Assembly (NCBI RefSeq): GCF_003597395.2
Contig: NC_133770.1
Span: 79,858,952-79,922,951 of the forward strand
Length of the DNA: 64,000 nucleotides
From: Chelonoidis abingdonii
Lineage: Eukaryota; Chordata; Testudines; Testudinidae
Direction: 5' to 3'
A program made the position numbers and the translations under genes. Below are positions 34,933 through 46,345 of this stretch, piece by piece. Under the pieces are notes generated by a model. The model did no database searches, was not told the origin of the DNA, and saw nothing but the letters and a program-made list of their open reading frames with translations. The first letter of the stretch is position 1. Every line of letters starts with the position of its first letter.

Positions 34933-34998
34933 TAAACTGCACTTTAGGAAATGTTACTAAAGTGTATAAACTGCACTTTAGGAAATGTTACTAAAGTG
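34931..34998. repeat. 34-bp perfect tandem duplication
   Basis: The unit starting 'tataaactgcactttagg' occupies 34931-34964 and is repeated without change at 34965-34998. It overlaps the right end of the TIR element by two bases. Confidence 0.95.
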
Positions 34999-35845
34999 AA
35001 TTGACTTCAGATAACAACATTTTATTATTTGGTGATATTAATAGATTACATGAAGCAAACACAAGCTACCTGTAATAACATTCCTTAATTGAAAATGTAC
35101 AAGACTACTCGTTAGACATCTATTGGACTTGAATGTCTCTTATCCATTGAATAGAAACACCAGAAGTCAAGAGTGAGTCCTGAATCAGACTTAAGTAGTT
35201 GAAATAAGCAAATGAAGAAAAAACAAAAACTTATAACACCAATTGTATCTGTAACTGTTTTAACTCTTTATTTCAAGAAAGAAAAAAAATAAGCAATCTT
35301 TGGGTCAAATCCTGAGATGTGCTGAGAACCTACAAGTTCTGTTGGCTGCAGCTCCCACTGAAGTCATATGTAATACTTAAGGATGTTGCTTTTTATTGGA
35401 CTTGGACATCCTGGAGTTTTGACATGGGATTTGCTGTGTTGAACTGTGGGTTTGTGGTATCAATTCAGCATTGATACCACATTATTTAAGGCTGCTTTTT
35501 GGCAACCCCAAGTGTTCAAAAATCATGAGTCAGGCCTCAAGAAATAATCCTGTTTACTTAAAGAGAATGAGATTTAAAAAAAAACAACACATTGAGTTCT
35601 TATTCACCTTGTAGTTTCTGAGCCTTTAGGGTTCACACTTTCAAGCTTTTCTCTGCAGCTGTGAAGGCTAGAAATGTGCTTGTTTTTTTTAATGAAAGCT
35701 GAGTTTCATGAAATAATGAGATTCCAGGAGCTAGGGTCTAAAGAAAATAATCAAATACTCATAATATTATTGTGAATCTTTCAGAGTTGGCATCACTGCC
35801 ATTGACTGCACTTTTCAGCTCCTCCTGTCTGGCCTGAGAAAAGGA
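34999..35845. other. Intron sequence with an old dispersed repeat
   Basis: From about 35516 to 35760 the words 'aatcatgagtcaggcctc' and 'gagcctttagggttcacac' suggest a dispersed reptile repeat that I cannot name. The remainder is unassigned. Confidence 0.35.
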
Positions 35846-35849
35846 TTAA

Positions 35850-35886
35850 GCATAGAATCCTAGGACTGGAAGGAACCTGGAGAGGG
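35850..35886 (-). mobile_element. CR1 3' stub, antisense
   Basis: 'catagaatcctaggactgga' and 'aggaacctggagagg' are the reverse complement of the CR1 3' terminus. Confidence 0.7.
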
Positions 35887-36058
35887 GGTTGGATGGGTTG
35901 GGGGTTCTGAGGAGTGCAGTCGGGGGCGGGAAGTGGGATGGGGTGGATGGGGGCAGAGGCTAGGCTGTTTGGGAAGGCACAACCTTCCCTACCCAGCCCT
36001 CCATACAGCTGCATAATCCTGATGTGGCCCTCGGGCTGAAAAGTTTGCGCGTCCCTGA
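35887..36058. mobile_element. G-rich hAT-like terminal fragment
   Basis: Sharp GC-rich block ending 'gatgtggccctcgggctgaa' and 'agtttgcgcgtccctgac', which resembles the right terminus of a reptile hAT element ('...cccctg'). The left terminus is missing or replaced by the CR1 stub. No duplication seen. Confidence 0.45.
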
Positions 36059-36089
36059 CAGGTGTTTAACATGCATGGATGTTCTAGTA

Positions 36090-36398
36090 CAGGTGTAGGC
36101 AACCTATGGCACGTGTGCCAAAGGTGGCACGTGAGCTGATTTTCAGTGGCACTCTCACTGCCCGGGTCCTGCACACCTGTCCAGGGGGCTCTGCATTTTA
36201 ATTTAATTTTAAATGAAGCTTCTTAAATGTTTTAAAACCCTTATTTACTTTACATACAACAATAGTTTAGTTATATATTATAGACTTATAGAAAGACCTT
36301 CTAAAAACATTAAAATGTATTACTGGTACACAAAACCTTAAATCAGAGTGAATAAATGAAGACTTGGCACACCACTTCTGAAAGGTTGCCAACCCCTG
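36090..36398 (+). mobile_element. hAT MITE, copy 3 of 5
   Basis: Termini caggtgtaggcaacc and ggttgccaacccctg. Perfect 8-bp duplication ttctagta at 36082-36089 and 36399-36406. Confidence 0.93.
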
Positions 36399-36679
36399 TT
36401 CTAGTAGGACAGTAAAGTGACACTTGGGCCTCTGGGACTAGGGACATAGTTGCCTTGGGATGTAGGAGATGTTGATTACTAAACTGGTGTTTGATAAGGT
36501 ATTACCTTTTATCTTGTCCTGTTAAACGTATCCCCATTTAGCACTTTGGACTAGGCATTGTACTTGACTTCTTGGAGCTCTGAATGTACTGTTTATTGAA
36601 GTTGAGCTTGGAGACAGGAAGAAATCCACTTTGTATACCTCCTCACGAGAGCTGGGGACATCACAAGTTGATTAATCAA

Positions 36680-38560
36680 AAACTGGATTTCAAGTAAAGA
36701 GAGAGTGCCACCAACAAGGTCAATACTGTGTATGATGGAGGAACTGGAGGAAGAGGGTCAGATTTCAGAAGGGACCTAGTTTGATGTGCCACCAAAAGGC
36801 TCAAGTTGGGCCAAGCTACCACCAGACAAATGTAGTAGTGGTTTCTATACATGCTCAGTAAAGATAACTTTCCTACAAATGCCTGCTTGCCTGCCACATC
36901 ACTTATTTTTAACACAGTGACAGTGATTTGTCTGTAAGAAGCTGCAGAGCACAGCAGGTAGCAGTGTGAATCATCGCACACATCACCCCCAGGTGCCCTG
37001 ATTTTTGCAGACAAGAACCTAGCCCAGGTTTGGATCTGAAGGAAGCACGTGTTTGAGCTATACACAGATCTTGCCAACCAAGATGAGGAGTAAAGGAAGA
37101 AATTTAATCTTGTGTTATCTCATGTGGGAGCATGATAGAGAACTATAAGCCAGACTGAAGCGCACCACTGCCTTAGAAGTAGCAGCTCTTTGGAGCTGTA
37201 GAGACCATTGTTCTCCCACGTGCAATGAAACTATGAAGAACTTATGCACCCCCACAAAGGACAAATATGAGGGGGAAGAAATAGATCCCTATGTGACAGC
37301 ATTGTGGATATCGGTGACTACATGCAATGCTGGAGATTTGGCAGACTTCCTCACTTCGGCTGAATGGGTTGTGGCACAAAGGACCACTGCCTGCCTGAGC
37401 TGTTGCTCCATGAGGGGATCTCATCTCAAATAGATCTCTGGACACAGCCTGTGCAGCAGAGGACTCAACACACGATAGAAAACTGTCGGAGTTCAAGCAC
37501 CCACAGTGGTGCATGCTATGAGGTGGAGAAAGGAAGAACAGGGCAGTCAGGGGTCTGTACCCGTAGTGAGTTGCATCTACTGTGGTAGATAGCCTAAGTG
37601 GGTGAAACAAAAGTGCCCTGTGCTCAGACAACATCAGTGTGGGGAAATGGAACAATTTTTTTAGCTGCATGTGCAAGAACAGAGTTGGGCACTGGAGGGA
37701 TTACAGTAGGGTCATACAGAAAATAGAAAACTGCAGAATGGAAATGATGACCTGTCAGAGGAAGCAAGTGACACAGTACAACTGCTCAACCAAAGAATTA
37801 CCAGCTCTGGAAGAGGGCAGTCCAGAATGGATCCAACCTCTGGAAAGACACAGGAAAAGGTGAACTAATGGAGTTGTAAGTAGTGCAGTGGCTCCCAGAT
37901 CATATGAAGTGAACACTCAGTAGGGACAAGTTTTATGACAAAACTGCAAGAGTCTACAAACCAACAAATAGAGTGGAGAAGCACAGGAAATCACTGCATG
38001 TGAATCATTGAAATGCACAAGTACCAGAGAGCATAGATGCTGAGACTAATTCTGTGGACAATCCTTCAGAGTAGGAGGAGAATTGAGAGAACCGATATGG
38101 AAAAGAGTGAAGGAGGCAGAAGTAGTGTGATCCAGGTCTGGTCACCTTTGAAGAAACTACGTTATCTTGGGAAGTATAGGCCTAATTGAGTCTGCTGTAA
38201 AGATGTGGCTCATCTAGGCTAAGTACAGTAACCTGTGGCCTACAGGTGTTTTGTGGAAACAGAAGTTCATTAGCTATTGTGTGTTGGTTTATAAAATGGG
38301 GGGGTAGGGAATGTAGTATGAGTAGGATTAGAAACAGAGGCTCGCGTTGCTTAAGATCACACAGGAGTTTGGTGGGACACCAGGGACTAAGGAGTACAAG
38401 CTGGTGCAAGATGATACTAAATAAACACAGGCCACTCAGTTGGTTACACAGGCCTCTATACATGCTTAATAAAGATCTTCTTACAAATACCTGCTTGTTG
38501 GGTCACTTACTGCTAATGAAACAAGTACCAACTTGTGCTAGGAATATAGTCACATTAGCT
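36680..38560 (+). mobile_element. Decayed Ty3/gypsy-like retrotransposon relic
   Basis: A similar stretch occurs near both ends in direct orientation: 'ctatacatgctcagtaaaga' at 36846 and 'ctatacatgcttaataaaga' at 38456. Each is followed by 'tacaaatgcctgcttg' or 'tacaaatacctgcttg'. The second copy has an AATAAA signal, as in LTRs. Between them lies a gag-like relic (37190-37720). Boundaries and LTR ends are not defined, no flanking duplication was found, and there is no recognisable pol, so the call is tentative. Confidence 0.42.
37190..37720 (+). pseudogene. gag relic with zinc-knuckle remnant
   Basis: Readable only by switching frames. One frame gives ELLLHEGISS and THTIENCRSS-like residues, similar to the LLxE...LTLxxAIEICRSSE stretch near the end of Ty3/gypsy Gag. 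Further on, the frame at 37566 gives SCIYCGR, a stop, PKWVKQKCPV and then QCGEMEQFF. That is the outline of a nucleocapsid zinc knuckle (C-x2-C-G...K-C-P...C-G), with its histidine lost. Multiple stops show a long-dead copy. Uncertain, but a host gene is not plausible. Confidence 0.4.
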
Positions 38561-39213
38561 AGTACTGTTTAGTGTACTGTTTACATACGCTAGGATCACC
38601 CTGCACAAGAATAACAAACTAATTTCTAAGGTATGCCATAGTTCCTGGAGATGATATACTAGGAGTAATGTTTTTGAGAATGACACTGTGACATACCACT
38701 GTAATGTGTCATTCCCATAAATGCCTCTCTTTCTAAAGACATTAATTCAGAGTGCAACAGTTCAAGTATCTGTAGATATAGATAGATATATGAGGGAAAG
38801 AAGAGTATGGGTAAATGGCTGCATTTAATTTTTTTTTATTTTTTATTTTTCTAATCATGGTTTTCCAATGCAATTTGTTTAATCTGTGTTTGCCTGGGAG
38901 GAAAAAACCGCAAACATCGTGCTAGCAGGTGTTGATTCTGCTAGGAAAAGGTAAAATGGACACTAACTCATTGAGGTGGGTGTCTAATGTCCTCACCCAG
39001 ATTTAGAGAGAGAGGACCTGTAGCAGCAAAAGCCAAAAAGGAAGGTCTAGGCTGAACTTTGTGTTTGTAATTTCTGGGTTAATAAAACCAAACCCTGAAA
39101 GCTGGTGAATGTTAGGAGAGCAGATTAGGAATATTAACTCTTTGCATCTTCACTTCGCTGTGTTTGAATGCCCGAGAAGGCATATCTAGATCACCACTGA
39201 AAATTGACTTTTA
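38561..39213. other. Intron sequence, nothing recognised
   Basis: AT-rich, no coding or named repeat signal. Poly-T-rich patch at 38829-38851. Confidence 0.5.
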
Positions 39214-39483
39214 GGGCACATCTACATAGCAATTAAATACTTACAGTTGGCCTGGGTCAGCTGACTCAGGCTGCTTGTTGTAAAATTGCCGTGTAGATGT
39301 TCAGGCTTGGGCTGGTGTCTGAGCACTGGGACCCTAGGAGGCGGGAAGGTCCCAGAGCCCTGACTCCAGCCTGAGCCGCAACATCTACACTGCAAGTTTC
39401 TAGCCCTGCATCCTGAGCCCCATGAGCCTGAGTCAATTGCCCAGCCCATGCCACAGGTCTCTTATTCCAGGGTAGATATTCCC
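39214..39483 (+). mobile_element. Harbinger-like MITE
   Basis: Left terminus gggcacatctacatagcaat preceded by tta. The decayed right terminus is 'ccagggtagatattccc' followed by tca. The body is GC-rich and self-complementary ('agccctgactccagcctgag' against 'caggcttgggctggtgtctg'; 'tcagctgactcaggc' against 'gcctgagtcaattgcc'). Confidence 0.7.
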
Positions 39484-39975
39484 TCAGTATCCTTATTTTG
39501 ATTTACATTCTCTTGACTGAAGTTTCTTCATGCCAGAAGCTTATTTTTATAAGCTAAGTGTTTAGTTCTTCATCAACACAAGGCCCACTGAAGCTGTTGC
39601 AGAGCATCACACACACATTACTAATTTATGACTTTGCTCCTGGGATCCTCAGTGTCAAGTATCCCACTGAGCTTTTCTTTGTTCTCCCATGCTAGATTGA
39701 CGACTCTTGTGTTTATCACAAAAAGCAGGCTAGCTCTGCAACTTCTTCTTTGCAACTCTTTTGGCATAAAAATCAAATTATGGAGCACTGAATCAAGAAG
39801 GTCCTTAAAAGCATTACCGAGCTGCTATGCCTGGAGTTTATTTATATGCCTGTCAAGTCTGTCTAACTAGTTTTAACTCCTCTGCATTAATATTTTGCAC
39901 TTACATAGACCCTTTTATCCCAAAGGATCCCAAAACCCTTTGCAAACATAAATTATGGAACTGTGGTAGTAGTTC

Positions 39976-40857
39976 TGTAATAAGCCTCTGTCCCAAATCT
40001 GGACCTTAGCGTCCAAAATCTGGGTGCTTAGCATGATCCTCCAAGCTTAATTACCAGCTTGGATCTTATCTTGCTGCCACCAATCAGGATTCTGAGTACC
40101 TGATAAGAGTTTATCTTGGTAACTCTCTGGTCTCCCCAAACCTTGGTTTATCTTGGTAACTCTCTGGTCTCCCCAAACCTTTCCCTGGGGGACCCCCAAG
40201 ACTCAGATGCCCTGAGCCTCCAACAAAGGGAAATAACCCACTTCCCTTCCTGCTCTTTACTTCCTCCCAGATTTTCCCACCTGGGATATAGGAGATTTTC
40301 GCTGCTTCAATCCTTGAAACACAACACAGAGAGGACATTTACCTTCCCCCCTCCTTTCTTCTCCCTTCCAGTCTTTTCTGAGGCAGTACTCTGGCACAAG
40401 ATCCTATCCCCTTGCCTTACTAGGAAAAAAAATCCAATAAGTTTTAAAAAAGAGAAAACAATTACTATCACTGCGTCAAAGATGACATAACACAGGGCTA
40501 TTGCTTAAAGAAATCATGAATAATCAGCCTTATTCAAAAGATATCCAATTTAAACATTCCAGCAACTCCACACATGCAAAACAAATCATACCCTATTCTT
40601 TCCTTTTCATACTCACAACCTTGGGAAACGAGAAGGGTAGAAAGAAGCTGGAGATAGGCGAGGGGAAAAAAAAACCTCTTCCCTCATAGCCGAGAGAAAA
40701 CAAATAGAACAGAACAAAGACAAACACACCCAGAAGTTCCCTCCCTCACTTTGAAAAATCCAGTTTCCTGATTGGTCCTCTGGTCAGATGTTTGGTTCCC
40801 TTTGTTAACCCTTTACAGGTAAAAGAAACATTAACCCTTAGCTATCTGTTTATGACA
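39976..40857 (-). mobile_element. Solo LTR, minus strand
   Basis: On the minus strand it begins tgtcataaacag, like the LTR at 5268, and ends ...ttattaca. It is flanked by a perfect 5-bp duplication agttc (39971-39975 and 40858-40862). The other end differs from the 5268 copy, so it is a related subfamily. It contains a 37-bp tandem duplication beginning 'tttatcttggtaactctctg' (40110-40146 and 40147-40180). The open frames within are LTR sequence and have no protein family. Confidence 0.8.
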
Positions 40858-40862
40858 AGTTC

Positions 40863-41344
40863 TTAATAGCTTTCCACTAAAAGCTCAATTCCAGTCTTAT
40901 CCTACCTTCCCTTTCTCAAAGTATGCCCTTTTTCTCTCAAAATTCCACATTTATGGTCTTTCCGAAGCTCATATTTTAATCAGAACTTAAGGTGAATGAG
41001 GGGAGAAAAGGTTTCTGAGATATGAGACTTTGGAAAATGAGATGTAATTCACTTTTTGAAAATTATTCAATAGTTCCTAGAAGCTCCAAGAGCTAGACAC
41101 TCTATAAACACAAAGAGAGAGATGGTCTCTGCCCCATCTAAATAAGGCTTCTAACAGTCACTGGTTAATCCATATATAAAAAAACTTCTCTGTCTCGATT
41201 ATTTTAAATTTGTTTTAGTCCTACAATCTCATCCAGACTACTTCAGATAAAATTGGATACTTATTTTAGGGGTTACTTGCTAGCGCTATAGTTAGTTTTT
41301 TTTGTTTTGTTTTTTGTCATGCTGTCAAATAAAATAAAAATACT
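40863..41344. other. Intron sequence, nothing recognised
   Basis: AT-rich, featureless. Confidence 0.5.
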
Positions 41345-41460
41345 ATTAACCCTATTTTACAGATGAGGAAACTGCGACGTGGACAGATTAGGTGATTTGC
41401 TTAAGGTAATGCAGGAAGTTTGGTATCGAACCCATGTTTTGTGAGGCTAATCCTGTGCTT
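41345..41460 (+). repeat. MIR SINE relic
   Basis: 'ctattttacagatgaggaaa' followed by 'gattaggtgatttgcttaag' and 'aggctaatcctgtgcttcat', the MIR core and right arm. Confidence 0.75.
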
Positions 41461-41854
41461 CATTCCCTTTTTGAGAATGAAGGCCAATTTAAAGCTGGTC
41501 AAAGAACAAAACTTGTTTGAAAAACCAATCTCCAAAAAGTTTTTACAGAAACTGTCATGGAAAAAAGTCACAGTAATTCAAAGATTGAATTTTAATTTTT
41601 TTAAAAAAAAATTCATCCAAATTTTGAAAAATTTGGGGAGAGAAATAAGAGGTTTATTTATCTATCTAAAAATAATAAAAGAGTGAGAAATTCATTAGCC
41701 TCTCCCCCAATATAAATATAATTACCAGCTCCAGTCCATATGTGTTTTGTTAGCTGTTCTAACCAGGCCTGCCCTTGGTACAAAGTAATCTACTATTTAA
41801 TTAGTCTTAATCTATCAGAAAAAGACATGGTGGCAAAAAGGCCTGATTAGAAGA

Positions 41855-42010
41855 TAAAGCTAGACAGAATTCAGACAAGAAATACATCTCAGATTTTTTT
41901 AAAATAGGGTACTTAACCATTAGAACAATTTATCTCAGGATGTGGTAGGGTTGCTACCACTTACACTCTTTAATTTGAAACTGGGATCTCTTTCTAAAAG
42001 ACATGCTACA
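41855..42010 (+). mobile_element. Decayed CR1 fragment
   Basis: 'aagctagacagaattcagac', 'accattagaacaatttatct' and 'tctttctaaaagacatgct' follow the order of the C-terminal end of a CR1 reverse transcriptase ORF, but with many changes. Confidence 0.65.
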
Positions 42011-44972
42011 TCTTAAACAAAATTTATGGGTTTGATTCAGAAAGTACTGGGTGAGTTTCTTTGGACAGTGTAATGTAGGAGGCAGAACAAATTATTATAA
42101 TGACCCTTACTGTCCTTAAAATGTATTCATCCAAATTACTCCAGGAAAACAAGTAAAATATAGAATGTGTACAGCAAAGCCACCCATGCCCACCCTTTCT
42201 ACATTGTCATCTAGTAATCCTCAATGTTTTCATGAAGGAAAACAATCTTTAAACGTGATGGCAAATAATTTTTCAGTTATGTATTTTTATGGCACATGAA
42301 TTGCAATATAAGTGATGATGGTAAAGATTTATAATCCTGAGCCTGAAGCATCATGAGCATGGTGTCACATTTGAGTGGCAAGTATTTAATGCTTGTTCTA
42401 ATCTCGTCTTCATGGAGTCTTATGAGAATAGATCCATAAATGCTCAGCTATTTCAGTTATAGGGGCATATGTAAGTACTGAGATAGGCAGGAATAGGCCC
42501 ATATCCAGACTCGCTTTCACATTTGTTCTCTCCCTTTACATATAAAGCTAGCTTATTTTTACAAGGGGAACTATGATTGAGCTTTGGGGGTGATGTGATT
42601 TCCTTTTGCTTGGGACAGCAAGTCTGACTATGGGTCAGGATAGAGAGAGACAGACAATTTGGAAATGGAAAGATCTTTGTATTTAATCACACTTCTTTAA
42701 AAAGCAAAGTAACAACAAATTATTCTAAACAAATCATATTTTAAAGGTAGAATACAATGACAGGCTTCATTAGCAGATACTTGCTTTTAATTTTCCATTA
42801 TGTCATAGATAGCTTTGTAGGGGTAGAAAAAGAACAGTTAGTCCCATAAAATATTTGTAAAGGTTTTCCTATATTAAGAACTGTTGAGATCCATGAAACA
42901 ATACTGGTTTCTGCTAAATATAGGCATCTCTATTTACATGGCCTAACAGGAAGGTGGAGATTTAAAAATAACAAAGAATCAATGACTTTATTAATAAAGC
43001 AGCTGTATAGAGCATTGTTCTCTTGAAGAAAGTTTTTTAAATATTGTTTAAACAAAGTTGATTGCATAAATAAAGCTCAGCTCTTCAGTCACAAACCACC
43101 ATTGTTAGGAATTCTTTTAAAAAGAACTGTGCTAATGTATATACAAACACTTAATGGCAAAACTGCGGCAAAACTATTACTGGAAGAATATAGTGGGGAG
43201 GAAGGGGACTGGCGAGGGGAAGAAGTATTATTGCTGTAATTATTTCTCAATTTATCGTCAGAATAAGTGGAATAGGAAGCAGGAGGAGCCAGCTTTTCTT
43301 GTAATATATACAAAATCTTTAAAATAATCTAAACCAGTTTCGACCACCTAATTAAGAAAGCAGTTGTGATTTACATCCCAATGGGAATTCAGTATCCTGA
43401 ATATGCATATGGGGGCGGTGTAGGGGAGAGGCAAGATATGTTTTATAACATAGGCTCTTAACAAGGAAGAGGGGGATGGGGATGACTGCCAACAGCCAGA
43501 TGTAATTAGGAGGGACAAGATCAAGGAAAAAGAACACATCTAGGAACCGTTAGTCCTTTCCAGTTATACACATTTAATAAAATATGCCATATTCCCTCAA
43601 CAAACAGGAATTGAATACTTTTAATATTCCAATTTTTGTAAAAGCCATATGCAGCCAAAAGCACATTATCCCATTTCCCTAAAGGAGAGTAAGTTGCAGT
43701 TTTAACCTTCCCTACCCCCAATTTAGAACCTGCCCTGCACACACAATTTGCCACCAGGAATTTAATTTAACAAATTTTTATAAACCATCCAATTTTTCCA
43801 TTGGAAGTGTTAGGGGATTTCACTCCCAACACGCTTCTGAAAGCCTCTAGAAAACTCTGTAATGAATCTGTGTTGCAGACCACATGCACAGAATTTGTGT
43901 GCATCACAGATGTACACCCAGGGATCTTGGACCAGAACCCTGGTCTTCATCTCCAGAAGCACAGCCTCTACCACTTGACCTTAGGCTCTAATACTGCTCC
44001 TGCAGAAACCTCTATATCTTCTCTGTGGGCCAGTACTAGAAAAACATTATACACTTAATCATACACACAAAACTAGTACATTACACCTATCCTATCTTTT
44101 ATTTAATCTTCAGGTCGTCTTTCTCAGCAGTTCCAGCTGAGACTAAAAACCTTTGAGTTTCCAATGTGAGAACTCAAACTTTGTATGGCAAGGGACTCTT
44201 TCTAAATGTGAAAAAAATAAATTTCTATCCGAACTCCACTCCAAATCCAGATCTCAAAATGAGAGGTAAATGTGAAATTTTTACAAGTTGCCTGTGCGGC
44301 TCTTCTATTTTGTTACACCTGGACCTTTTGCCAATGATGTTCCCGCGCTGGCCAAACTAATAAAAGGCAGTGGCTTAAATATCAGTGTTGGCCGTCACCT
44401 AGCTTGCAAGTAAAGGGTTTTCAGCTAGCCATTGAATGTCCACTGTCGCTACCATTGCAGAGAAGCAGCAGTGTGAGCTCTTTCCCTCACTGCCAGTGAG
44501 GAGCTGATAGAGCCCACCAATGTACCACCTTCAAACATGCATTTTACTTGTATTGCATGGAGATATTTAAGAATTAGTGCTGATCCTGAACAAAATCATG
44601 TGATATAGATTGAAGTTACTGAAGATGGGAGTAATGACAAGTCAGCTCCCCAAATTGAAATATAATGTGTTTTGTTCTTTGGAGAAACCAGCTACAACTT
44701 TGGAATGAAAATGATAATGCATTTTGGAGATTTATGTTAAAAATAAACAAATTCAGGTGCTGCTGCTGATTTTTACTTCATCTTATTTTTTTTTAACCTG
44801 AATTTTCTAATGTACGATGCCTTTTTCCCCCTCAATTTTTCTTGAGACTGAAGTTGTTTGTATCAAATCTTTGTTGCATGCTCTCTTCCATCAAAATCAC
44901 ATCAATGGTATGTATAAATACAATACTTTTAAAATATTTACATATGGTGTATGTATGTAATATGCTATAGAG
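42011..44972. other. Intron sequence, mostly unrecognised
   Basis: Long stretch of AT-rich DNA. A possible old SINE-like tail lies at 43870-43990 ('cagcctctaccacttgacc'). No coding exon seen on either strand. Confidence 0.45.
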
Positions 44973-45284
44973 CAGGGGTAGGCAAACTACAGCACGCATA
45001 CCGAAGGCAGCACACGAGCTGATTTTCAGTGGTACTCACACTGCCCAGGTGCTGGCCACCGGTCTGGGGCGCTGTGCATTTTAATTTAATTTTTAAATGA
45101 AGCTTCTTAAACATTTTGAAAACCTTATTTACTTTACATACAACAATAGTTTAGTTATATATTATAGACTTATAGAAAGAGACCTTCTAAAAACGTTAAA
45201 ATGTATTACCAGCACACGAAACCTTAAATTAGAGTGAATAAATGAAGACTCGGCACACTACTTCTGAAAGATTGCTGATCCCCG
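44973..45284 (+). mobile_element. hAT MITE, copy 4 of 5
   Basis: Left terminus caggggtaggcaaact; the right terminus is decayed ('attgctgatccccg') and runs into a G/GT-rich simple repeat. The duplication expected after ctatagag is not visible, so the right edge has been altered. Confidence 0.85.
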
Positions 45285-46206
45285 GGGGTGGGTGGGCGGG
45301 TGTGTGTGTGTAAAATTATGGTGCTTAGTAAAAATCTTTAAAATCTACCTTTGGAAACACTAAAGAGAGAATTTCGGCACAAGGTAACTGTGCTGAAATT
45401 TTTATTTATTTTTGAGTCTAATATCCCTGTCTTGCTTTAAATTTGTTTCTCTGCCACTAAAAAGCGAAGCATGACAGGTTACTTCTAGTTTTCAGGAGTT
45501 ATTCAGTGGAATTCCTATTGTGGGCTGCAGCCCACAATATTTGCCTTACTAATGCCGTTTCACCCAAGTGTGTCAGGAAAATGTAGCTACACTAAAAGCT
45601 GAACTCTCTAAATCTATCAGATTAATCACCTTCTCCTTGTTAAGTAATCTACAAATGTGAGATGGGGGAGGGAGGTTGTAATTACCATAGTGACCCACCG
45701 TGGAGGTGGAAGGAAAAGGGAGGAAGCACTATTCCTTTCATTCACATCTGTCATGATCATTAGGGAATGGACCGGACAATCGCCTTGTAATAAGGTCAGG
45801 TTTAGAGATTAATGGGGATGGAGGCTACAGCATTCTAAATGTTCTACCACCAAGTGCCCTTCCAGAGGGAGAGTGGGGAAGAATAGTGCTTTTCCCTATG
45901 AAGCTGACCGTTATTCATCAGCAACATTCCACCCCATCCCTCTTGCTTTTTGCATTCAAACGTGTCATAGATGAGCATGGTGTTGATAGCAATATCAATT
46001 CACTTGTAATTAGTCATCTGCAGTTTAGCCTTCTATATTAGAAAATGAACTGCAGTCAAATCTAAATGATGTGTGAGGACCCATTCTTTATGCGCCCCAA
46101 CTGGAAAAATATTTTGCTGGATATTGAGCTCTTTGGGGTAGAGACCAGGCCTTATTCTTTATTTTGAAAAGAGGCACGAGTGTCCTATCTAAATATTTAA
46201 TAATTA
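45285..46206. other. Intron sequence, nothing recognised
   Basis: Starts with a short (gt)n; otherwise AT-rich without coding signal. Confidence 0.5.
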
Positions 46207-46345
46207 ATACTGCAATGTTATCTAAGGTCTCGTCTACACCACCTCACAGTGTGATATGCAGAGCTCACCAAAGTGGTGCACGCTAACTGCCCTGTGTGAA
46301 TGCTGATGGAGGGAACTAAAAGGTAGCTAGTTCACATTAATGTAG
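46207..46345 (+). mobile_element. Harbinger-like terminal fragment
   Basis: Preceded by taa, the sequence 'ggtctcgtctacaccacctc' resembles a Harbinger-type left terminus. The right terminus is not recognised. Confidence 0.35.
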
